Source of the DNA: Geobacter sp.
Lineage (GTDB): Bacteria; Desulfobacterota; Desulfuromonadia; Geobacterales; Geobacteraceae
Assembly (NCBI GenBank): GCA_003490025.1
Contig: DNJC01000090.1
Location: forward strand, 1 to 9,287
DNA: 9,287 bases
Direction of reading: 5' to 3'
Position numbers and translations under genes: made by a program
Notes under the pieces: model-generated
Databases searched by the model: none
What the model saw: the letters and a program-made list of their open reading frames with translations, nothing else
Told to the model about the DNA's origin: nothing
In this document: in pieces, positions 1 to 5,843 of the stretch
How positions within the stretch are numbered: position 1 is the stretch's first letter
Layout of the letters: each line of letters opens with the position of its first letter

Positions 1-50
1 CATTCCTGCCGCGATCCCCAGTGCTATCGCGGCAGGAATGCCGCTCCTAC
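1..50. repeat. REP-like inverted pair (BIME-like), left copy cut by window edge
   Basis: Positions 1-15 and 26-40 form a perfect 15-bp inverted repeat (CATTCCTGCCGCGAT against ATCGCGGCAGGAATG) around a 10-nt loop. Inside the right half, CGGCA (30-34), GGAA loop and TGCCG (39-43) make a second hairpin, followed by CTCCTAC (44-50). Read on the minus strand this is GTAG-GAG then a CGGCA/TGCCG hairpin, the layout of REP sequences mobilised by RAYT (TnpA-REP) proteins, which carry a GTAG or GGAG tetranucleotide next to an imperfect hairpin. The left half matches the same unit in the opposite orientation, truncated at base 1. It may also act as a transcription end for the unseen upstream gene, but there is no T-run. 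The family assignment is inferred. Confidence 0.65.
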
Positions 51-89
51 GGGATTGCCGCAGGCAGCCGCAGATGATTGTCATTTTTT

Positions 90-93
90 GAGG
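90..93 (+). promoter_or_regulatory. Ribosome binding site of prfA
   Basis: GAGG lies 7 nt before the ATG at 101 and fixes that start. The T-run just before it (84-88) leaves the site unstructured. The same GAGGTT-type site recurs before hisG, and a similar GAGGTTT before hisD. Confidence 0.6.
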
Positions 94-100
94 TTCATAA

Positions 101-1174
101 ATGTTCGATAAGATTGCCGAGTTGGAAAGACGTTTCGAGGAGCTGGAATCCCTTCTCTCCGACCCCGAGGTGCTGGCCAACCAGAACGAATTCAGGAAAC
201 TGTCCAAGGAGCACGCGGGCCTCGCCGAACTGGTCGCCGCATTCCGCGAGTACAAGAAGGTGCTTGCCGACATGCAGGACAACAGGGAGCTGCTCAAGGA
301 GCCGGACCAGGAGATGCGCGAGATGGCCCAGGCCGAGCTGCTCTCCCTGGAGGTGCGCCGCGAGACCCTGGAGGCGGACATCAAGGTGCTGCTCCTCCCG
401 AAGGACCCCAACGACGACAAGAGCGTCGTCCTCGAGATCCGTGCCGGCACCGGCGGCGACGAGTCCGCTCTCTTTGCCGGCGACCTCTTCCGCATGTATT
501 CCCGTTTTGCCGAGACCAACCGCTGGCGCGTCGAGGTGATCTCCGCCTCCGAGTCGGAGAAGGGCGGCTTCAAGGAGGTCGTGGCGCTCGTCGAGGGTAG
601 TGGCGTCTTCGCCAAGCTGAAGTACGAGTCCGGGACCCACAGGGTTCAGCGCGTTCCCGAGACCGAGGCGCAGGGGCGTATCCACACCAGCGCCTGCACC
701 GTCGCGGTGATGCCCGAGGCGGAGGACATCGACATCGACATCAACCCGACCGACCTGAAGATAGACGTCTACCGCTCCTCCGGCGCCGGCGGCCAGCACG
801 TCAACACCACCGACTCCGCGGTCAGGATCACCCACCTTCCCACCGGGACCGTCGTGGCCTGCCAGGAAGAGCGCAGCCAGATTAAGAACCGCGCCAAGGC
901 GATGAAGGTCCTGAAGTCGAGGATCCTCGACAACCTGATGATGGAGCAGAACGCGAAGCTGGCGGCGGACCGTAAGAGCCAGGTGGGGAGCGGCGACAGG
1001 AGCGAGCGCATCCGGACCTACAACTTCCCGCAGGGGAGGATGACCGATCACAGGATCGGCTTGACCCTTTACAGGCTGGATGCCATCATGGCCGGGGACA
1101 TAACGGAGATAGCCAATGCCCTGCGCGCCCATTACCAGATGGAAGCCCTGCAGGCCCAGAGCGAAGGCGCTTAA
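101..1174 (+). CDS. prfA: Peptide chain release factor 1 (RF1)
   Basis: This is the class I release factor that reads UAA and UAG in the ribosomal A site and triggers hydrolysis of peptidyl-tRNA. The product is 357 aa, normal for bacterial RF1 (about 355-360). An N-terminal helical domain (about 1-100) is followed by the RAGTGGDE motif (114-121). The tripeptide anticodon of PxT type is PET at 186-188 in HRVQRVPETEAQGRIHTSA; RF2 would have SPF. The catalytic GGQ loop is at 230-232 in SSGAGGQHVNTTDSAVRITH, and Gln232 is the residue methylated by PrmC. The ATG at 101 has an SD, and the MFDKI start fits the family. The next gene, prmC, encodes the modifying enzyme, a common pairing. Stop is TAA. 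Nothing is odd in the protein; the RF1 assignment rather than RF2 is firm. Confidence 0.97.
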   Translation: MFDKIAELERRFEELESLLSDPEVLANQNEFRKLSKEHAGLAELVAAFREYKKVLADMQDNRELLKEPDQEMREMAQAELLSLEVRRETLEADIKVLLLPKDPNDDKSVVLEIRAGTGGDESALFAGDLFRMYSRFAETNRWRVEVISASESEKGGFKEVVALVEGSGVFAKLKYESGTHRVQRVPETEAQGRIHTSACTVAVMPEAEDIDIDINPTDLKIDVYRSSGAGGQHVNTTDSAVRITHLPTGTVVACQEERSQIKNRAKAMKVLKSRILDNLMMEQNAKLAADRKSQVGSGDRSERIRTYNFPQGRMTDHRIGLTLYRLDAIMAGDITEIANALRAHYQMEALQAQSEGA

Positions 1175-1199
1175 CCGTCCGCTTAATCGTTCAAATTGT

Positions 1200-1244
1200 G
1201 TCCCCCGGGTCCCCCGGGTCCATCAGGTCCACAAAGTCCAAACC
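1200..1244. repeat. Nine-base tandem array (GTCCA+4), copy A, before prmC
   Basis: Five consecutive 9-nt units start at 1200, 1209, 1218, 1227 and 1236: GTCCCCCGG, GTCCCCCGG, GTCCATCAG, GTCCACAAA and GTCCAAACC. A constant GTCC(A/C) pentamer alternates with a variable tetramer. The array ends 8 nt before the prmC ATG and occupies the place where its Shine-Dalgarno would be. A related array of the same unit lies before hisG at 3483-3518. I believe such TGGAC-type arrays are scattered between genes in Geobacter-like genomes, but that is from memory. Confidence 0.8.
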
Positions 1245-1252
1245 GAACTGCC

Positions 1253-2110
1253 ATGACCGCTAAACCCGAAAAATGGGACGTCCTCAAGGTCCTGAACTGG
1301 ACCAAAGGCTACCTTGCCGAAAAAGGCGTGGAGAACCCGCGTCTGGAGGCCGAGTGGATGCTTTGCGAGGCGCTCTCGCTGGACCGGGTCGGGCTTTACC
1401 TCAATTTCGACAAGCCCCTTTCCGACGCCGAACTGGCGGCCTTCCGCGGCATGGTGGCGCGGCGCGGCAAGCGCGAGCCGCTGCAGTACATACTGGGAAG
1501 CCAGGAATTCATGGGGCTCGACTTCCAGGTCACCCCGGCCGTCCTGATCCCGCGCCATGATACCGAGGTTCTGGTCACCGAAGCCGTGAAAAGGGGCGCC
1601 GGCGCGTCGAGCATCCTCGACATCGGCACCGGGAGCGGCTGCGTAGCCGTTTCTCTCGCCAAGGCGCTCCCCGACGCCGAAATCTGCAGCGTCGACGTTT
1701 CCGGCGATGCCCTTGCGGTCGCCCGCTGCAACGCCGAGCGAAACGGCGCTACGGTGCGGTTCTTCCAGGGCTCCCTCTTCGAGCCGTTCCCGGGGCGGCG
1801 CTTCGACATGATCGTCTCCAACCCGCCCTACATACCCAAAGCCGACCTGGCGACCTTGCAGCATGAGGTGAGCGGGTTCGAGCCGATGAGCGCCCTCGAC
1901 GGAGGCGCCGACGGTCTCGATTTCTACCGGCTCATCACGAAGGAAGCGCCCGGTCACCTGAACCAGGGCGGCTGGCTTCTCTTCGAGGTAGGCGCCGGGC
2001 AGGCGCCCCGAGTGCTCGGGTTGTTGCGGGATCGCGGTTTCACGTTGGAAAATTTCACCCAGACAGATCCCGCGGGCATAGAGCGCGTGGTTGGCGGAAG
2101 GCTTCCATAG
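1253..2110 (+). CDS. prmC: Release factor glutamine N5-methyltransferase PrmC (HemK)
   Basis: This SAM-dependent cytosolic enzyme methylates the glutamine of the GGQ loop of RF1 and RF2, which raises termination efficiency. The product is 285 aa, the usual size. A helical N-terminal substrate-binding domain (about 1-90) leads to VLIPRHDTE (98-105 region), the SAM motif DIGTGSG (123-129), an acidic post-motif SVDVS (146-150), and the catalytic NPPY (190-193), which holds the target glutamine amide. Many relatives have PRP(D/E)TE where this one has PRHDTE. I chose the ATG at 1253 because MTAKPEKWDV fits the family. A TTG at 1196 is in frame but would add 19 residues encoded mostly by the nine-base repeat. 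No clear Shine-Dalgarno precedes 1253, so the start is less certain than the identity. It follows prfA after 78 nt and is probably cotranscribed with it. Stop is TAG. Confidence 0.93.
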   Translation: MTAKPEKWDVLKVLNWTKGYLAEKGVENPRLEAEWMLCEALSLDRVGLYLNFDKPLSDAELAAFRGMVARRGKREPLQYILGSQEFMGLDFQVTPAVLIPRHDTEVLVTEAVKRGAGASSILDIGTGSGCVAVSLAKALPDAEICSVDVSGDALAVARCNAERNGATVRFFQGSLFEPFPGRRFDMIVSNPPYIPKADLATLQHEVSGFEPMSALDGGADGLDFYRLITKEAPGHLNQGGWLLFEVGAGQAPRVLGLLRDRGFTLENFTQTDPAGIERVVGGRLP

Positions 2111-2130
2111 CCGGTCCGTACAGGCAGCAT

Positions 2131-2151
2131 CCCTCCTCCTGAAGAGGCGGG
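2131..2151 (+). other. Small hairpin in the prmC-murA gap
   Basis: CCCTCCTC (2131-2138) can pair with GAGGCGGG (2144-2151) around CTGAA, seven pairs with one internal mismatch. No T-run follows, so it is not a convincing intrinsic terminator. It may affect local RNA folding 30 nt before the murA start, or be chance in GC-rich DNA. Confidence 0.3.
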
Positions 2152-2170
2152 CAACATCAGAACAAGAGTA

Positions 2171-2177
2171 AAGAGGT
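2171..2177 (+). promoter_or_regulatory. Ribosome binding site deciding the GTG start of murA
   Basis: AAGAGGT lies 4 nt before the GTG at 2182. It supports the non-ATG start, which gives the family-typical N-terminus MEKLVIKGG. Confidence 0.6.
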
Positions 2178-2181
2178 AACA

Positions 2182-3447
2182 GTGGAAAAGCTGGTCATCA
2201 AAGGCGGCAACAAGCTCTCCGGCGAGGTAACGGTAAGCGGGTCGAAGAACGCCGCCCTCCCCATATTCATTTCGACCATCCTGGCACCGGGATGTCACAC
2301 CATCAGCAACGTCCCTTTCCTGCGGGACATCAACACCACGATAAAAGTCCTCGAGAAACTCGGCGCGAAGGTGGACGGCAGGGGGAACGTCGTCAAGATC
2401 GACACCACCGACCTGAACAGCTTCGAGGCGACCTACGACCTGGTGCGCACCATGCGCGCCTCCGTCCTCGTCCTCGGGCCGCTGCTCGCCCGTTTCGGCC
2501 AGGCCCGCGTCTCCCTTCCCGGCGGCTGCGCCATCGGCGCCCGCCCGATCAACCTGCACCTGAAGGGGCTCGCCGCTCTCGGCGCCGAGATCACCCTTGA
2601 GCACGGCTACGTCGAGGCGAAGGCCAAGCGGCTCAAGGGCGCACGCATCAATTTCGACATCTCCACCGTCGGCGGGACCGAACAGCTCCTCATGGCCGCC
2701 GCCACCGCCCAGGGCGAAACCATCCTGGAGAACGCGGCGCGCGAGCCGGAGATCGTCGACCTGGCAGACATCCTCATCAAGATGGGGGCCAACATCGAGG
2801 GAGCCGGGACCGACACCATCCGCATCAAGGGAGTCGAGGGGCTCACCCCGGCCGAGCACGCCGTGATGCCGGACCGCATCGAGGCCGGCACCTTCATGGT
2901 CGCAGCCGCCATCACCGGCGGGGACGTCAAGATTCGCAACATGCGTCTCGATCACCTGGACGCCCTCTCCTTCAAGCTGCAGGATGCCGGCGTCGAGATC
3001 ACCAACAAGGACAACATGGTCCGGGTGAAGGGGCCCAGGAAGATCAGGAACGTGAACATCAAGACCAGGCCGTATCCCGGTTTCCCGACCGACATGCAGG
3101 CCCAGTTCATGGCGCTCATGTGCATCGCCGAGGGGGCCAGCGTCATCTCGGAGAACATCTTCGAGAACCGTTTCATGCACGTCTCCGAGCTGCTTCGTTT
3201 CGGGGCCGACATCATCTGCGAGGGGAACAGCGCCACCGTGAAGGGCGTGAAGAAGCTTTCCGGCGCCCCGGTCATGGCCACCGACCTCAGGGCCTCCGCC
3301 TCGCTGATCCTGGCAGCCCTGGCCGCCGACAACACCAGCGAGATCTCCCGCATCTACCACCTGGACCGTGGCTACGAGAGCATCGAGAAGAAGCTGGCGG
3401 GTCTTGGCGCCGACATAGTTCGTGTCCCGGACGACGAAGGCCCCTAG
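2182..3447 (+). CDS. murA: UDP-N-acetylglucosamine 1-carboxyvinyltransferase MurA
   Basis: MurA transfers enolpyruvate from PEP to UDP-GlcNAc, the first committed step of peptidoglycan synthesis, in the cytosol. The product is 421 aa, close to the E. coli length of 419. Visible landmarks are Lys22 in GSKNAALP (20-27), the PEP-reactive loop SLPGGCAIGARP (111-122) with catalytic Cys116 and Arg121, Asp304 in FPTDMQAQ, and Arg396 in DRGYE. The loop holds cysteine, not aspartate, so the fosfomycin-sensitive type is expected. The protein has the two-lobed repeat of the EPSP-synthase superfamily (AroA), but the SLPGGCAIG loop excludes AroA. Start is GTG with an SD. It lies between prmC and hisG with gaps of 71 and 91 nt. 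A peptidoglycan gene beside translation-termination and histidine genes is a conserved neighbourhood rather than one pathway. Stop is TAG. Confidence 0.97.
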   Translation: MEKLVIKGGNKLSGEVTVSGSKNAALPIFISTILAPGCHTISNVPFLRDINTTIKVLEKLGAKVDGRGNVVKIDTTDLNSFEATYDLVRTMRASVLVLGPLLARFGQARVSLPGGCAIGARPINLHLKGLAALGAEITLEHGYVEAKAKRLKGARINFDISTVGGTEQLLMAAATAQGETILENAAREPEIVDLADILIKMGANIEGAGTDTIRIKGVEGLTPAEHAVMPDRIEAGTFMVAAAITGGDVKIRNMRLDHLDALSFKLQDAGVEITNKDNMVRVKGPRKIRNVNIKTRPYPGFPTDMQAQFMALMCIAEGASVISENIFENRFMHVSELLRFGADIICEGNSATVKGVKKLSGAPVMATDLRASASLILAALAADNTSEISRIYHLDRGYESIEKKLAGLGADIVRVPDDEGP

Positions 3448-3457
3448 CGGCGCGTTC

Positions 3458-3465
3458 AGGAGGTG
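3458..3465 (+). promoter_or_regulatory. Strong Shine-Dalgarno without a conventional start
   Basis: AGGAGGTG is the best anti-SD match in the window, yet it lies 73 nt before the hisG ATG. Six nt after its AGGAGG core is a TTG (3470) in frame with hisG. It could be a relic left when the nine-base array was inserted, or a working site for an extended HisG. See the findings. Confidence 0.5.
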
Positions 3466-3482
3466 GGCTTTGCCTTTCATAA

Positions 3483-3518
3483 GTCCACCGGATCCACTAA
3501 GTCCATGCAGTCCACAAA
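3483..3518. repeat. Nine-base tandem array (GTCCA+4), copy B, before hisG
   Basis: Four consecutive 9-nt units start at 3483, 3492, 3501 and 3510: GTCCACCGG, ATCCACTAA, GTCCATGCA and GTCCACAAA. The array begins with a CCGG unit and ends with a CAAA unit, as the main part of copy A does at 1200-1235. It ends 20 nt before the hisG ATG and is followed by an A-rich stretch and a GAGG site. Confidence 0.8.
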
Positions 3519-3529
3519 AAAGAGGTTTC

Positions 3530-3533
3530 GAGG
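3530..3533 (+). promoter_or_regulatory. Ribosome binding site of hisG
   Basis: GAGG 5 nt before the ATG at 3539 supports the family-typical start. A second AGAGG at 3521-3525 is too far away to serve this start. Confidence 0.55.
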
Positions 3534-3538
3534 TTCCC

Positions 3539-4177
3539 ATGCCCGATTTCATCACCATAGCCATCCCCAAAGGCCGCATCCTTCAGGACTCCGTCGAGCT
3601 GTTCAAGAAGATCGGCATCGACTGCGACGAGCTCCTCTCCGACACCCGCAAGCTCGTCTTCGAGAACGAGGCCCAGAAGATGCGCTACATGATCGTGCGC
3701 GCCACCGACGTCCCGACCTACGTAGAGTACGGCTGCGCCGACCTCGGCATCGTCGGCAAGGACACGCTGATGGAGCAGGACAAGGATCTCTACGAGCCGC
3801 TCGACCTGAAGTTCGGCTACTGCCGCCTCATGGTGGCGGAGCCCGTGGAACTCTCCAGCAAGGACGATCCCGCCGCCTGGAACAACATCAGGATCGCCAC
3901 GAAATATCCCAACATCACGGAGAAGTATTTCGCGGCCAAGGGTGTCCAGGTCGAGCTGATCAAGCTCTACGGCTCGATCGAACTTGCCCCCCTGGTCGGG
4001 CTTTCCGAGCGCATCGTCGACCTTGTCTCCACCGGCGAAACCCTGAAACAAAACGGCCTGGCCGAGATCGAGACCATTGCCGAGATCACCTGCCGGCTCA
4101 TAGTCAACAGGGCGAGCATGAAGACCAAGCACGAGAGGATCTCCAAGATCATCCAAGGGCTGGAGCAGTACGTCTAG
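3539..4177 (+). CDS. hisG: ATP phosphoribosyltransferase, short form (HisG-S)
   Basis: HisG condenses ATP with PRPP to phosphoribosyl-ATP, the first and feedback-controlled step of histidine synthesis. The product is 212 aa with the family opening ITIAIPKGR (5-13), GCADLGIVGKD (65-75), and the PRPP-binding segment DLVSTGETLKQNGL (161-174). It ends soon after and lacks the roughly 80-residue ACT-like regulatory domain of long HisG (about 290-300 aa). It is therefore the short form, which in known cases works as a hetero-octamer with the HisRS-like regulator HisZ; no hisZ is in this window. I chose the ATG at 3539 on family fit and a GAGG site. An in-frame TTG at 3470 with a stronger SD would add 23 residues. 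I see no His-rich leader peptide, T-box or attenuator upstream. Stop is TAG. Confidence 0.95.
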   Translation: MPDFITIAIPKGRILQDSVELFKKIGIDCDELLSDTRKLVFENEAQKMRYMIVRATDVPTYVEYGCADLGIVGKDTLMEQDKDLYEPLDLKFGYCRLMVAEPVELSSKDDPAAWNNIRIATKYPNITEKYFAAKGVQVELIKLYGSIELAPLVGLSERIVDLVSTGETLKQNGLAEIETIAEITCRLIVNRASMKTKHERISKIIQGLEQYV

Positions 4178-4188
4178 AGAGGTGGCAA

Positions 4189-4437
4189 GTGGAAAAGGAG
4201 TTGGCTGACGCGTTGCAGGAGTTCCACCAGAAGCTCCTGAAGCCCGAATTCGACAGTCTCAAGGGCGAACTCGCCGACCGGGACGGGCGGCTGACCGAAA
4301 TCGGCGACCGGCTGCAGGACCTTTCCAAGATCCTCGGACAGCTGGAGGATGCCCTTTCCGCCTCCGGCCTGGATGGCAGCGCAGCCGAAAAAGAGATCGA
4401 CCCCGAGCTGAAGGCCGTTATAGAAGGTAATCCCTGA
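4189..4437 (+). CDS. Small predicted coiled-coil protein of unknown function
   Basis: I do not recognise this gene. The product is 82 aa, highly charged, with no signal peptide, membrane segment, cysteine or obvious catalytic motif. Residues about 2-60 look like continuous amphipathic helix with leucines at heptad-like spacing (LADALQEF, LKGELADRDGRLTEI, RLQDLSKILGQLEDAL), suggesting a dimeric coiled coil. The tail from about 61 is acidic and less ordered. The start is GTG at 4189, 11 nt after the hisG stop, with AGAGG (4178-4182) 6 nt before it. The tight spacing suggests translation coupled to hisG, and hisD follows after 33 nt. Its place inside the his operon hints at a structural or regulatory partner of a His enzyme, but nothing in the sequence proves that. 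It is the only gene here that ends in TGA. Being real is likely; the function is unknown. Confidence 0.75.
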   Translation: MEKELADALQEFHQKLLKPEFDSLKGELADRDGRLTEIGDRLQDLSKILGQLEDALSASGLDGSAAEKEIDPELKAVIEGNP

Positions 4438-4439
4438 GT

Positions 4440-4452
4440 TTTTAATGTTATT
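4440..4452 (+). repeat. AT-rich 13-mer before hisD, copy 1 of 2
   Basis: TTTTAATGTTATT lies 7 nt before the GAGG ribosome site (4460-4463) of hisD. An identical 13-mer lies at 5816-5828 in the same position before hisB. In this GC-rich context an identical AT-rich 13-mer placed twice just upstream of an SD is unlikely to be chance. A U-rich S1-binding translation enhancer is one reading. Confidence 0.55.
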
Positions 4453-4470
4453 GAATAGCGAGGTTTAGAC

Positions 4471-5760
4471 ATGCAGTTCCTCGACATTAGGGAAGAAGGT
4501 TTTCAGGCGAAGTTCGACGCCATCGTGGAGCGCGGCGAGGAGTCGGGGCGCGAGGTCGAGGAGGTGGTCCAGGGGATCATCGCCGACGTCCGCAAGCGCG
4601 GCGACGAGGCGCTCCTGGACTACACCAGGCGGTTCGATCGCCTGGAGTGCGACGCCGCCGGCCTCGAGATAACGGCCGAGGAGTTCGAAAAGGCGTTCGC
4701 GCAGGTCGACGGGAAGGATCTCGCGGCCCTGAAGCTGGCGGTCGAGCGCGTGGCCCGGTTCCATGAAAAGCAGAAGCAGCAGAGCTGGCTCTCCACGGAG
4801 GAGCCGGACATCATGCTGGGGCAGAAGGTGACGCCGCTCGCCAAGGTCGGCATCTACGTCCCCGGCGGCAAGGCCTGCTACCCCTCCAGTGTCATCATGA
4901 ATGCCGTCCCGGCCAAGGTTGCCGGCGTCGGCGAGATCGTCATGGTCGTCCCGGCGCCGGGCGGCGAGACCAACCCGCACGTGCTGGTTGCCGCCAAGCT
5001 CTCCGGCGTCGACCGCGTCTTCCGCATCGGCGGCGCGCAGGCGGTCGCGGCCCTTGCCTACGGCACCGACACCGTCCCGAGGGTCGACAAGATCACCGGT
5101 CCGGGCAACATCTACGTGGCGACGGCCAAGAAGCTCGTCTTCGGCCAGGTCGGCATCGACATGATCGCCGGGCCGAGCGAGATCCTCGTCATCAACGACG
5201 GCAGCGGCAACGCGGCGCACGTGGCGGCGGACCTCCTTTCCCAGGCCGAGCACGACGAACTCGCCTCCTCGGTGCTGATCACCACCGACCGCGCCTTCGG
5301 CGAAAAGGTCGCCGGCGAGGTGGAGCGCCAGCTGCACGAACTCTCCCGCCAGACCATCGCGCGCAAATCCTGGGAATCCTTCGGCGTCATCATCGTCGCC
5401 GGCAACCTGGAAGAGGCGATAGCGTTCTCGAACCGGATAGCTCCCGAGCACCTGGAACTCGCCGTGGAGAACCCCTTCGAGATCCTCCCGCTCATCACCA
5501 ACGCGGGCGCGATTTTCATGGGACACTACACCCCCGAGGCCGCCGGCGATTACCTGGCCGGCCCGAACCACACCCTCCCCACCGGCGGCACCGCCCGCTT
5601 CTTCTCGCCGCTTTCGGTGGACGACTTCGTGAAGAAGAGCTCCATCATCCACTTCACCAAGGGCGGTCTGCAGCGGGTAGGCGAGGACATCGTCAGGATC
5701 ACCAGGCTCGAGGGGCTTGACGCCCACGGCAGGTCGGTGAGTCTAAGGCTGGACAAGTAG
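4471..5760 (+). CDS. hisD: Histidinol dehydrogenase HisD
   Basis: HisD oxidises L-histidinol to L-histidine through histidinal in two NAD+-dependent steps, the end of the pathway. The product is 429 aa (E. coli 434), cytosolic and zinc-dependent. Visible residues are the NAD-site region VGIYVPGGKACYPSS (126-140), GPGNIYVA (210-217), zinc ligands Gln258 and His261 in SQAEHDE, the catalytic pair Glu326-His327 in APEHLE, zinc ligand Asp360 before YLAGPNHTLPTGG, and His419 in LDAHGRS. All the key residues are present. The ATG at 4471 is preceded by GAGG at a 7-nt spacing. The orphan small gene is 33 nt upstream. hisB, not hisC, follows after an 83-nt gap with a G-rich tract. Stop is TAG. Confidence 0.97.
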   Translation: MQFLDIREEGFQAKFDAIVERGEESGREVEEVVQGIIADVRKRGDEALLDYTRRFDRLECDAAGLEITAEEFEKAFAQVDGKDLAALKLAVERVARFHEKQKQQSWLSTEEPDIMLGQKVTPLAKVGIYVPGGKACYPSSVIMNAVPAKVAGVGEIVMVVPAPGGETNPHVLVAAKLSGVDRVFRIGGAQAVAALAYGTDTVPRVDKITGPGNIYVATAKKLVFGQVGIDMIAGPSEILVINDGSGNAAHVAADLLSQAEHDELASSVLITTDRAFGEKVAGEVERQLHELSRQTIARKSWESFGVIIVAGNLEEAIAFSNRIAPEHLELAVENPFEILPLITNAGAIFMGHYTPEAAGDYLAGPNHTLPTGGTARFFSPLSVDDFVKKSSIIHFTKGGLQRVGEDIVRITRLEGLDAHGRSVSLRLDK

Positions 5761-5766
5761 CAGGAA

Positions 5767-5793
5767 GGGGCAGGGTGGGGATGGGGTCGAGGG
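5767..5793 (+). promoter_or_regulatory. G-quadruplex-capable tract between hisD and hisB
   Basis: Four G-runs at 5767-5770, 5773-5775, 5777-5780 and 5783-5786 are separated by loops CA, T and AT, and a fifth run is at 5791-5793. This fits the G3+N1-7 quadruplex rule with very short loops, which favour stable folding. The runs are on the coding strand, so the hisD-hisB mRNA would carry them, 6 nt after the hisD stop. Formation and effect are inferred. Confidence 0.5.
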
Positions 5794-5815
5794 ACCTTAC
5801 AGCGGTAGTTCATCC

Positions 5816-5828
5816 TTTTAATGTTATT
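5816..5828 (+). repeat. AT-rich 13-mer before hisB, copy 2 of 2
   Basis: TTTTAATGTTATT is identical to 4440-4452 and lies 5 nt before the AGGAGG site (5834-5839) of hisB. Confidence 0.55.
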
Positions 5829-5833
5829 CACCG

Positions 5834-5839
5834 AGGAGG
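5834..5839 (+). promoter_or_regulatory. Ribosome binding site fixing the hisB start
   Basis: A perfect AGGAGG lies 4 nt before the ATG at 5844. It rules out the longer reading from 5775, which would start inside the G-rich tract. Confidence 0.7.
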
Positions 5840-5843
5840 CGAC

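Noticed and set aside
95..1132. Long open frame on the minus strand opposite prfA
   Set aside because: It is an antisense shadow of a GC-rich gene; prfA has every family motif and the minus-strand product is low-complexity with no recognisable domain.
1196..1252. Collagen-like (G-P-x) N-terminal extension of PrmC from TTG 1196
   Set aside because: It comes from the nine-base repeat, has no SD upstream, and PrmC proteins start near MTAKPEKWDV. The shared frame with hisG is kept as a finding, but the longer PrmC is not called.
3448..3538. Histidine attenuator or T-box leader before hisG
   Set aside because: There is no run of His codons, no paired terminator/antiterminator stems, and no T-box sequence; the gap is mostly the nine-base array.
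1954..3579. 541-codon minus-strand open frame opposite murA
   Set aside because: It is a shadow of murA codon use, crosses the gaps on both sides, and its product is Gly/Asp/Val-rich without motifs.
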